Positions 1 to 12,268 of a stretch of DNA of 64,000 bases are shown here, one piece after another (the stretch's first letter is position 1; every line of letters starts with the position of its first letter). Origin of the DNA: Ctenosaura bakeri (lineage: Eukaryota; Chordata; Lepidosauria; Squamata; Iguanidae). Made by a program: the position numbers and the translations under genes. The stretch is from the NCBI GenBank assembly GCA_948474755.1, contig CAOLHI010000482.1, forward strand, positions 62,001-126,000, given 5' to 3'. The notes under the pieces are model-generated. The model saw nothing but the letters and a program-made list of their open reading frames with translations, was not told the origin of the DNA and searched no databases.

Positions 1-836
1 GTTTTCTACAAGTACAATTTGTCTGTCACTGGAAGATCTGAAATGTAGATTTAAGTTACACAGAGTTACACAAAGCATAGAACAGCACACACTGTGTAAT
101 TATGGTTTAGACCAGGAAAAAAAAAAAAGTGCTGTCCTGCAGAGAAGAGCGCTGCACAGCTAAGCGCCATTGCTGGTCCTTCAGAAGAGCCTTCAACAAG
201 TTTATTGTTGCTTCTACTTCTTTTCTTTCTTTGCTTTCAGAACCCTGGAGGGGTTCATTCTGGAGTCTTTGATTTCATTCTGGGATAAAATCCAGGCAAC
301 CACAAAGTCCTGATAGACTGTGGGGTTATCAACTTCAGATTCCCACAACTTCTTAAGAGATCTCCTCCTTTTGATTCATATGTAACATATTTAATTATGC
401 GCATAGGGATACTGCATCTTTTACTTAGATATCTCTTGCTTCATAAAACAATAGATTGGGAAAAATATTTTTACAAAGGAAAAAGATGTTTTTTTCCAGA
501 TGTCATTCAATATATTGCTATGCCTTATACCCTATTGATACTTATATACAAAACTTTAAGTTTTCTTTTAGAGATGCATGGAAGCATGTAATGTAACAGT
601 CTGAACGTATCCCATTTATTATTATTTTTAAACACCACCAAAATCTTGGCTCATGTCAGTCTCTTCAATAAACTATGACTGCATGAAGAATATAATAGGA
701 ATTATTTGGAATGTTGTTTAAGATTTAACTATAACTGGTAATATAGTCCATTTGTGGCTTAACTGGGAAGCACCGGGCCCAGAGGCCTGGTGGAGATAGC
801 AGCAGCAAAAGTCTTTAAAACAGTGGTGTTAGGCAG
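1..836 (-). other. RSPO3: RSPO3 3' UTR and downstream sequence
   Basis: This lies directly downstream of the RSPO3 stop codon on the minus strand. AATAAA occurs at 615-620, about 217 nt after the stop, and again at 201-206; ATTAAA lies near 390. I cannot tell which poly(A) site is used. No interspersed repeat or other gene is recognised. A long A run at 118-128 lies just beyond the lower AATAAA. Confidence 0.6.
615..620 (-). terminator. RSPO3: candidate poly(A) signal AATAAA
   Basis: An exact minus-strand AATAAA lies about 217 nt past the RSPO3 stop. A second copy is at 201-206. Position and motif are seen; use is inferred. Confidence 0.4.
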
Positions 837-1021
837 TTAATCTGCAGTGCTTGTGGGTGTTAGTTTCTGCTGTTTATCCTGTGCTCTTCTTTTCTTGGAT
901 TGTGTTTTACTTTTGTTTTCCCGTTCACGGTTTTGCCTTCTTGATTCCCGGCCTCTGTTTTCTTGACTGGTTTCTTTGTTTTCTTCCCTCTTTGGCTTTT
1001 TCCTTCTTTCATTTCTTCTCC
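837..1021 (-). CDS. RSPO3: RSPO3 exon 5: basic C-terminal tail and stop codon
   Basis: After the acceptor ATGTTGCAG (AG at 1022-1023) the minus strand has two bases completing the Gly codon split from exon 4, then 60 codons and TAA at 837-839. The peptide is very rich in Lys and Arg and has no Cys. It starts RRNERRKKPKREE and ends KKRRAQDKQQKLTPTSTAD. The RRAQDKQ motif and overall length match the end of mammalian RSPO3, while the middle has diverged, as is usual for this low-complexity tail. Three things confirm it despite 31.9 kb of separation from exon 4: the phase fits exactly, the splice site is good, and the RSPO3-like end is followed by a stop. In the family the tail adds heparin affinity. 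Confidence 0.93.
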
Positions 1022-2817
1022 CTGCAACATAGAAGGTTACAGTATATAAAATTAGGTAAATTTCCTCAGAAATTATTGTTATTCCTCTCCCTCCAACAAG
1101 CCAGTGCTGATCAAACCTTGCATTCTAAGTCCAGAAAAAGAAAAAAAAACACCCTGGATGTGCGTCTTTTTTGTAGTGGTATCAGATAAATCAAAAGTAT
1201 CAGATAAACTTACCATATCTGAAATTTGGCAACATTTCTGGTAAGCGTTCAGTTAAAAAAAAAAGACTCCTGTAGTGGATGCAGTTGCTTGTCTTACATT
1301 TTACAGTATAGTCAGCAATAAGTGACGCAAATTAAATGACCTCTGTCCATACATACATATGCACTCTTTGGCTGATGACAAAGAACTATTAAAGTTGTGT
1401 TCATATTTGGAGCTTCAGCCACTCACATCTACAAACTGTGTGGAAAGAAGTATGCATGAAAAAGGGATGTTAGATTTAAGAGTTAGAAAATTCTTTACAG
1501 TGGAGTAGTTGTGGTGTATTCTTTATAGATGTAGTGGGAGATAATGTGATCCCTACAATGTGGATTTCTCTATTATAATTAGGAAACATATCTTGACAAT
1601 CAAATAATTGCTCTGATTGAAAACAACCTGGACGATTACATTGCTATATATGAACTAACACTTGAAATCCACTAAGGGGCACCATTGAGCTACAGTCTCT
1701 TACACTCTAGGCAGACAATTTGGAATTCTATACTAAAAAAAGATTAAAGAAGGAGAGCGAAGACTAGCATTACACTTGTTCTGATCATATAAATTCTGTA
1801 AACATATTTCCCCCCTTTCCCCCATGGTTTATGTTTGTTAGATTAATCTGGTTTACTACGCTGAATGTTTACATGGAGGGACCTGTGCCAGCTTATGTCT
1901 TATTATGATCAGTGGTGGTATTCAGTCATAGAAATGTTGATGCAAAATGACTTACTGTGTCTTATTGTTTAACCCATGGAAGACAAAAAACATGAATTTG
2001 AGAATAAACAGATGTGATAATATTAGAATATGTGGACCAGGAGGGAAGAGATGTGACAGATAAAATCAGGCCTGCCCTGTATAGAGTGTGACACAGATCC
2101 AAATTTTGGATTGCAGATAGGAGTATTCTGTTGTTCAGCTATCCTTATCAACAATCTAAAGCATGTAAAAGGGAAGAACTGTGTTGATAAGATCTACTGT
2201 TTCCCTAGCTAATCTACCCACCATGAATTTCTTATTTGACTACAAAAGAGGAGGGATGTAAAACAGTGAGATATATGATTCACCTCCCCTTGAGCTTCCT
2301 CCAATTCTTATCCTGGCATGACTAAATGGAAATTTAGTCCATGCTGTTACAACAGCACAGATCTCTGTGGGCAAGGCTTAGACGGGATACACACAGCCTA
2401 CAGGGCTTGTGATGTCCTGCTCCCCATCCTCATAAAACTCATTAGTCAGAGTGGCCTAAAAAGGAACAAAATATTTGCAACTCTGGTTAAAAAATCCATG
2501 ACGGATTTTTAGGAAAGGAAAGCAAACTGGAAGAGCCAGCTTCTGAAAGCAAAACCAAAATGTGCAAACCCTGATGTGATTCTTGTTTATCTCCTGGGTC
2601 AGCTTCACACCACCTATAGTCCATTAATGCAATGTTACATAAATCCTGAGCTCCATTCTCATTTCCAAGAAGCATGACCAATTTTTTGGAGAGAAGCCAG
2701 CTTTCAAATACACTCAGACTGAACTCTACAGCTGTCTGCCAAAAACATAATTTTAAGGATCTCTCTCCCAAGGCTCCTATCAAGAGCAAAAAAGATTGCA
2801 TTTTCATTTGCCAAGCA

Positions 2818-2875
<58 letters not shown>

Positions 2876-5150
2876 GGAATAGCAGTCTCCTCTTCCATAT
2901 TTGGGTAAACAATGGCCTTGTGCCATGACTGAAGAAGGAGGGCAAGCAGACCACTCATTACCTCTGAGAATTTTTTTCTACACTCCCAACTAAAACCATT
3001 CAAATGTATACATGAATGGTCTAAACCTAACTGGGACTTCCCTTTCACAGGCCTTGGGTACCTGACTTGTCCTTGGTTATATACAGCTCCCCAGTCATGT
3101 CACTAGGGGGTTGTGGAAGGTACGGAGCACTCTGGGAGACACCCATGAGAAGGGGTGACACCAAAATGACTGTGTATAAAAATGAGTGCCAACCAGAGCA
3201 GTATCTTCCAATACGATATACTCCATTATACTCCAGCAGTGTCCTACATCATTCTACAAAGAATGCACAGACCATTCTCAGGGCTTTTTTGCACTTGCGG
3301 GGGGGAAACGGGGTGTTGTGATACTTACCGGACTGGCGCGCGCCCTCCGCTGATCCATGCTGATCTGGAGCAGTGCATGCCCGCGCTTCACACTTCTCCG
3401 GGGACGAAAATGGCACTTTCCAGTTGGTGGAGGCTCTCCACCAACTGGAGAAGCTCACTAGCCTAAAGCCCGCCCCCGGAAGATTTGTAGGCTCGCGCTG
3501 GCGCGAGCCTGCAAATCTACACTTAGCGCAGCGACAGACTGGGGTGCACTGTGCTATTGAAAGTCCTCTTTTAAGCGGTCTTTCAATAGCATGGCAAACC
3601 ACCAGTTCTGGGCGTTCTGGAGCGGGCTGAAGTCCGGACATACATTAAGTAGTCCGGACCCAGTTCGCCCCCAAGTGCAAACGTCCTCGCTGGAGGATGC
3701 TCTGCCCCGTCTCTAAATCAAAGCGCAGAAAGGCCTCAATGTCACATTAAAAGACACAAATCTGATACCAGAAATGACAATACAGGCATACCTCAGTTAA
3801 CAAAGCCTCTGATATAAAAGCTCCTTTTTACAAAGACCTTTTTATGATCAGTCCAGTCCCGCCCTCCTTTCTTGTCTTCTGTTTGTTTTTTCAGGATTGG
3901 CATAGGGAGGATGGTGAAGGATGGCTGAAGAAAGACACACTTTCAGTGTTGGGTTTCAGCCGCATGCCTGCAGTAAACAATGCAACAAAACTTGACCTCG
4001 GTATGGGACTGTATTCTAAGGTGATCCTATTGTAGCTGTGTGTGCTTACGTATAACAAACAAAGTAAACAGCTGCCTCCAGCACTGGGCATGTGTGAAGA
4101 GCAAAACAGAAAGAAATTGGGAAAACATTAGTCTGCCTCATCAGCTATCTTGGCCATGTTGAAAAAACATAAATCTATACTTTTCCCCACCAAAATCAAA
4201 ATCATCAGAAAAGTGGAGGATGTTGGGATACATTTTGGAAGAACCTTTCAGGTAGGCTTGAGAAGATTCCAAATGTTTTTGTTCACTTATGCAGAGCTTA
4301 TCTGACCTGGTTATTTCATTTCACATGGGGAAGATGTTAATATTGAATCAAAGGTTTGCTGGAACATGTTGACCTCCTCTTCTTTTTCTTTGGTGTAAGA
4401 ACTTATCCATGTTATTTCTGCCTTTGGTACCAAAGTTTCTGTTAAAGAAGTAAAGCTCAGGAATACATTGACTTCATTAACCAAGGTCTACCTATATTTA
4501 AAAGGGAGGTCAGTTTTCTAGTCTGTGTCCTCAAGCTGTCCATTCCTGAATCAGCACACCAAAGTTGTGCTTGCTATATTATTGTTTCCAAACAATCATT
4601 TTTGAATTGCAGTGGTTAAGGTAATTAGGCATTCTTTGCATGACAGTTTCTTTCTCATTATTTATATTAACCACCCATCTTAAAACTTTTTATCTGTCAA
4701 CAAAAGTATCATTGCATGTGTCTGATGATATGGAATATGGTCCATCAAGGCTCGTGCCAGAATGCAAGTATTAATCCTTACTGTTGATTTCTCTGATGAG
4801 ATATGTCTAACAGAACAGCCCCACTGGCAGAATGGGAGAAATGTATGCCTTTTTGGAGATTAGCAGCAGAAAATATGCTTTCCAACTTGTCTATATTAAT
4901 TACAGTGTATGATTATTAATAATTACATGTTCCTTGCTGTTTCCTCTAAATAATTCCTTCAAGTAGATTAGACTGAGAGAATGACTGGTCCAAGATCATC
5001 CAGTAAGTTTTATGGCCAAATAAAGATTTGAGCCTTACATTTCATAGTCTTGGTCGAACTATCACACCATCCTAGCTTCAATGTATCTTTCAGGAGCACT
5101 AGCTGCTCTCCCAGCTTTACCACTCAACTATCTATCTATCTATCTATCTA

Positions 5151-5230
<80 letters not shown>

Positions 5231-8200
5231 CATAAAATGAGCTATTAACAGGCTACAGGTAGGCATGTCTGCAGCAAGACTGTTTTCTCCCACACTGAAA
5301 CACAAGTAAGTCAGCATGAAATGTGTTATTGTCTCAATAATTAGTAATAGTATTAAAGGGAAAATGCAGGTGGAGTGTGTATTAAATGATTATTCAGTGA
5401 CTAGAAAAGCCTTTAGTTTATTGGATTGTTCCTTAAACATAACTAATTTTGTAACTGAAGGTATAACTTACAGAAAGTCAAGACTTCTTTCCCAATGAGA
5501 TTTTGAGCTATTACTAGAAATACCTGTATTGGAAAAGCTTGTTCTTGGCCATTGACAGCATAATCCCTCCCATTAGATTCCCCTGAGGTCATGCAGAGAC
5601 ATTAGTTCATCCAGTGGAGGCAACTTGAACCAGAAATACAAATGTGATGCTGCATTATGTCAGGGCTTCATGTTTAGTCTGCCTTTTGAGAGATGATCAG
5701 GAAAATTATACATGATAAGACACAGATGCTTCTACCCAACAGATACCTGAACTTTTTCTACATTACAACAGAAAAGCAACCGAAGGAAATATTTGATTTC
5801 ATGCTAAGCTGTTTTTCAGTCCAACAACTTTGAAAGAAGTAGCACTGCATTTATCCACAAACTCCTACTTGAAGATAACTGCAATAAGCCAACAAGCAGC
5901 ACACAGATCTGAGGTGTGTAATGTAATATAGATTTTTCTTATATCAGCGATAATTTATTTGCTTTAATTCCTAAATCATAGGATTTGCAATGGGCCAGAA
6001 GGTACAAGAACCAGCACATCTGTCCCAGAATAGAATCACTGCATACACCATTCACCTCTCTCTCTCTCCCCCTGCCCTTCCTTCTGCAGATTAACACACA
6101 ATGTGGACTACAGTTTATCACAAAAAGAGAAAAGAAACAGAGAAGCTGCAATATATGTCAAGGGACCTGCAGAGCAGATGGTTCCCATCTGACTTAGGAA
6201 AGTAAGCCAAGCCCAGTGCTAACTGGGGTGGGGAGGGAGAAAGATATTCTTTTCTCACCAATGTGGTAGAGCTTCCTGAAATCCAACACAGAAATAAAAG
6301 CACAGTATGAAGCAAGATACATCCTATTAGGACACAGGCATGTGGCCATGTCCTACTTAGCAGAAGATAGTGCTGTATTCAATGAGTGTTCTGAGAACCG
6401 ACCTCTAAATGAAGATGTTCTCCTTCTGAAGGACTGTCCAGTCCAAGCACTGTTTTAAAATAAAGAACTGTAGAGAGAAACAGCAGGGGCTTTGAACATC
6501 AACAGTTTGCTCCTGGACAGCAGATTGGGCAGGTACAAAGATCACCTTGTTACTGCCTTCCCCTCTGTAGCGAATAGAGGGGAGAGTAGAGTTGAGAGAC
6601 TTAATAACCACACATACATTGGCAACCATGTATATAAATAAACATATGCAAATTTTAGGATAATAGAAAGCTGCATTATACTGAGCTGGCTGTTAGTGCA
6701 TCAAGTGCAACCACTGAACAGCAAACTGGCCCAAGGTAGAAACAAACTGGAAAAACCTATAGCCAAAAATTAAGTAATGAATAGTGTGGGAACAAATTTT
6801 AGATAAATACACATATATGATGAAACTAATGAACTAATGTTAATAAACAAAAATAATTAGTGAATGCAAATACATTTGTGCTATAAATATAATATGTACT
6901 ATATAATAGATAATACACAGAAAAGGACAGAAGCATATACAAAGACGCCTCACAACCTGTAAGAGCACTGATAATAAGTAAAGTCCTGATAAGTTCTGTT
7001 CTCCAAACTTGTTCAAAAATAAATTCCTGATGGTTGGTAAGTTTATCAGGACTTTACTACGTACTATACAATGTATGCAATACAATGTATTTGCATGCAC
7101 TAATTATTTTTATTTTTGTTTATTAACATAGATGATGAGACTAATGAACTCCTCCAATGTGCAGCAGGGACAAGCTGAGGAGCAGACCTCAACTCTGTTT
7201 CAAGCCTGTTGCCTAACCTATTTGCTATTCCCCTCCAAGAATGCACTCTTTGGCCCTTTCCGCACTGGCCTATTAAAACGGTGCAGAGCGACCTTCAGCG
7301 GAGGTCTTCTGCACCGTGGAGTGGACTGGGGCGGACTACTTTCGTAGTTCCGCACCTCAGACCACTCTGGAGCGACTGGAACTGGTCGTGCAGCGTGCTT
7401 TTTAAAAACCTCTTTTAAGAGGTTTTTTAAAAAGTACGGAGTGTGTGACCCCGTGTTGCTCTGTCACTGCATTCCGGTGCAGATTTGCAGGCGCACACTA
7501 GTGTGTGCCTGCAGATCTGCCGGGGGCGGGCTTTAGGCTGGCGAGCTTCTCCGGTTGGTGGAGAGCCTCCACCAACCGGAAGCTGCCATTTTGGACACCG
7601 GAGCAGTGCGGAGCGACGAGCTCCTACTGCTCCTCGTCCGAACGGACCCAAACGGACCCACCAAAAAACCGGTGAGTAGCGGCGGGGAGCGTTTCCCTCG
7701 CCGCGTGCAGAAAGGGCCATACTTTGGGCTTGAGACAGATCATCATGTGATCAGCAGGGAAAAAGAGATGGAAGCATTGTTCAACATCATAAGGTTTCTG
7801 GATGAATGTGTAATGTTACTGAACCAAGGGCAGCAAGTCGGTTACAAAAAATATACAAGTCACGAGTCAAGGTGAGTCAGTGCATCGTTTATTGTGGAGT
7901 TGAGTCGAAATTGAATCATTGAAGTGACTTAAGTCTGACTTGAGTCTACATCACTGTCAAACCCTGATTATAATCAGGATATAATCTGATTAAAATCAGA
8001 TTGTGTATCTCCTCCTCTTTCTCCTTTTTTTTTTTTTTTTTAAGTAATGCATATGTGACTAGCTTACGTCAGGATCAAATGTTCCTAGCCCACATGACCA
8101 CCACCAAAAAGAAGAAATCTAATCCCTTTGAAAGATACTACATTTGCAAAGCACAATTTCTGAAAATTCTTCGCTTTCTTACCATTTGTTTCTCTGGTCA

Positions 8201-11200
8201 GAAACATTTATTTATTTATGTACTTATTTGTCTGTCTGATTCAACACTTACGTACTGCATTCTATGGCAAAAGAACAGTACTCAAAGCTGAACACAAGAA
8301 GAATCAAACAACAGTAAAACAGAATGATGGAAAAAAATTGAAACAAGCATCCCTCACATTTTCCAAAACAACACTCATCAAAACAACATTATAAGCTATT
8401 TATGTGAAAACTTTGCAGGCAGACTTCTCCACCATATCAGACTTCCTTGGGGATACTAGAAGTGGCTTATAGACGCTTCCATGGTTTGGGCATAGTGGAG
8501 AACAACAATTTTGGCACTCATTTCTGAAGTGGCCCTGCCAAACATTTTCTGGGATACAGAAACTTCTGGGTTTTATTCTCAGAGATGCCTTGGGCTAAGG
8601 ATTAAATTAGCTGCTGCATGTGATGCCAAAATACTGGCAGAGAAATTAATTGAAGACATTAATAGAATTTGTTGGGAATTATTCATGTTATAATTCAGTT
8701 GGTGGCTGATGGCTCCCATGTGAGCAGGGCAGTGAATGCAGTTCAAAGACTGGATTTTATCCCAGTCTTTAAAGTAGCTATCCAAAGTGCCAAACATTTT
8801 TTTAGGGATTTAGCACTTTGGAAAGTCATTTAAAGTTCTGACTAAAATCTTGAGCAGGGGCGTGGGAGCCCACACCTGCCATTTGTGCTTAGTCTTCTAG
8901 AAAATACTAATAAAATAAATTTATATCCCACCTCTCCCCATGGATCGAGACGGTACTACAACAATACATTAAAAGCATTAAAACATAACCAATCCTCCCC
9001 ACCCACCAACCCATCTAAAACCAACCCCCTAAAACACATTAACTACATTAAAGAACAGCAGGACAGTTGGTGGGGGGCGGTGGAGTACTAGTCTGGGAAG
9101 GCCTGTCGGAAGAGAACAGTCTTGACTGCTTTTTTAAAGCAGTCAAGACTGGTAATATGCCGGGTCTCCTCTGGCAGGCCATTCCATAACTTGGGAGCAA
9201 TAGAAGAGAATGTCCTCTGGGTAACTCTGGGTAATCTCCCTAACAGTAATCCACACCCGCTAACACTACAACACAGTGATGGAAGAAGATGGAACATGAT
9301 GAACAGGATGTAAACTCACTAATCAGTACAGGTGACAGAGTCATCTGCATGTTCTGTTGCAGACACTGAGGAAATGGAAGGGTAGCTTGGTGTTACTTCC
9401 AAGAAAGATCAGATGTAATAGAATTTGTATAACTTTTCTCTCATTGTCATTTGCTAGTGCTTCTTGCCCTAGCTTCAGTGTCAATGTAATTATGTGTCAG
9501 ATGTGATGACTTAATCCTGTGAATGAGAGTAGTGGGAGGAACCATAGTATAGCATGGTATGATATAGTAGGTCACCACCTGCTGTACTGCGAAATGTTTG
9601 CTTGAAGCAGATCTTACTAAGGAGTGAGAAAAGACAAGTCAATCAGACAATAGCTTGTACCCTTCCTGCATTAAGATCAAGTAAAGAAACTTGCAGTCTG
9701 TACGAGCTTAATGAATTTTGGATTTAGCTTCTCTCCCCACATAGACTTCAGCTGCATTATATTCCCTTTTTTTGATTTTCCCTAAATTACAGCTGTTGCT
9801 ATACATGAGAAAAACCACGTCCTGCTTTGTTCCATATTGATTTCATTCTACAGTACTGGGTGCCTGCAGTCTCTGAGTGATAAAATATCATGAGACAGTG
9901 GACTGGATTTGGTTGCTTTAGTGAAAGTCTAACTGCAGTCTAAATCCAAACTTTTTTGTGACACTTACAAATGTAAGCTCTGTCCTTTTTGACTTTTGAA
10001 AGAATGTAGCAAGTTTATTCTTTTTAAATCCCCAAAAGAATGAGCAGTGAATTTATGGTTGTTTGTAGTACCACAGCATTTACATAAAAAGCAGCCAGCT
10101 TTTTATAAACAGGCAGGAAGAATGTGACAGATTACTGCTCTGATTCATTCATGAGATGACCAAGGCAAGCTCTCACTTTATTCAACAGATGCCATTATGT
10201 GAGAGTTCTAACAATATGTTAAAAGACAATACAACTTGTCCCTATTTTCTGAATTACTAATGTTTTCATTTCATGTCTTCATAACTCATCTGATTCATAA
10301 GCATTATCCACAGACGTCATCGTGCACTGAAATGTTCATAATTTGATGTTTGGAGGTGCAGGACGTATGGAAATAACTTTATCACACTAAACAAAGGAAA
10401 ATTTTGTAATCTGTTATGTGTGATGTGGAGATAATCAGCAATTTAGAACTGAGATTATTGAATAGCTGTAAGTGGCTAATCCTGTTCCTGGGTATGCATT
10501 TTCTATAGGATCAGATGTGTTATGCCACTGAGTTCCAGTAGTTGGTGAATAACATCAGGAAATGGATTTGTCCCCATGTCCAGTTTATGGGTTTACCATG
10601 AGCATCTAGTTGGCCATTGTTTGCTGCACTACCTAAATCATTAGTTCTCATCCATCGCGGCTCTACTTATGTTCATAAAGAAGCGTGATTTGCACATGTG
10701 AATAGGTTATCACAAGTTTAACACCTGTCATCACTCAGGGAAGTGCTGCACTTTTAAAATAACTTATCAACACCTTTTAGAGACAGGTGGCTGACTTCAG
10801 ATCCTTGACCTCAGACTTTTTTGGTCTTTAAAAAAACAGTAGTCTACTGACATCTATTATATTTACAAAACAAGAGTCAACAGGGTCTTTTAACGTTTTT
10901 AACCTGCATTAACAGTCTGCAATCTATTTTAGATATACCACTACACACATTCTGAGTAACTGACAGGTCTCTAGCAGTGCATCAACAACACCTTGGATAC
11001 AAAACCATCTATACTGGACTGGCTGAGGGTAGTTACTGGTAACCAACTAACCACACATTTACACCTGATATAAGGTAACATTATTTCAGCATAATCATTT
11101 TATTTGCTTTACACTGAACAGACTATCACACAAGGAAGGTAAATTGCAATTGAAGTAGGATAATAGCATCTTTGGCTAGGACTTATTCCATGACATTGTT

Positions 11201-12237
11201 CCTCTTCTGTTGTTCTCCCAGAGGGAGACCGTTTGGAAAGTGTTTCTTTTACAAAGGAGGTCATTAATGGATTTTTTGTGTGTATGTTTGTAAAAGAAAT
11301 ATCTTCCAAATGGTCTCCCATCAGGAGAACAACAGAAGAGGAATGACATCATGTGATAAAGTCCCAGGCAAAATGGTACCAAAATGATAGAAGGCCTGGA
11401 AGCCATGCGCTGTGAAGAGCAGCTTAAGGAGCTGGATATGTTTTGCCTGTAAAACAGAAGACTGAGAGGCAACCTGATAGCTATGTTTAAATATTTGAAG
11501 AGATGTCATATGGAGGATGGAGCAAGCCTGTTTTCTGCTGCTCCAGAGACACAGAGCAATGGCTTCAAACTTCAGGAAAATAGATTCATTTAAACATTAG
11601 GAAAAACTTCCTGATAGTAACAGCAGTTTGACAGTGGAATATGCTGCTTCTAAGTGTAGTGGAGTCTCCTTCTTTGAAAGTTTTTAAACAGAGGTTGGAT
11701 GGCCATCTGTTGGTGTATTTTGCATAGCCGGGGGTTGGACTTGATAGCCTTGTGATCTCTTTCAGCTTCATGATTCTGTGATTGTAAGATGCTATTATCT
11801 GCTATAATTGAAATTTACATGCCTCATGTGATAAAGCCCTACAAATGAAAAGAAAAGAAACAAAAGGGGGGGAAAAGACCAAGCGATGTGGTCTTCCCAC
11901 CAACACTTCTCTTTCCTTAAGACTAAAGAAATCATTATTTTAGGAAGTGGTTGCAAAAAAAAGTGGTTGATGGTGTCTCTGATTACTAGCTTTGGGAAGC
12001 ACATGGTACAATTCAGGTATGGCTGGTGATGCAAATTTTGCAATTCTAGTAGTGGTTATTTTTGGATCACATGAAAACTCGTGCTGCTGCTTCACCTCCC
12101 TCCCAGCTATATCTGATTAGTATTATGCAATTTCTCTGTCTCACCTAATTCCTGACATAAATGCTGTGACATGTGGAAGCAACAACCATACCACCACACC
12201 ACAATGGGTGATAGATCTATTAGTTCATAGAAAGAGA

Positions 12238-12268
<31 letters not shown>

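Noticed and set aside
851..1189. Plus-strand open frame of 112 codons
   Set aside because: It is the antisense shadow of RSPO3 exon 5.
2674..3048. Open frames with runs of Tyr or Ile
   Set aside because: They only translate the TTA microsatellite.
3182..3641. Frames of 85-130 codons in the hairpin element
   Set aside because: High GC lengthens frames by chance, and the second copy does not keep them.
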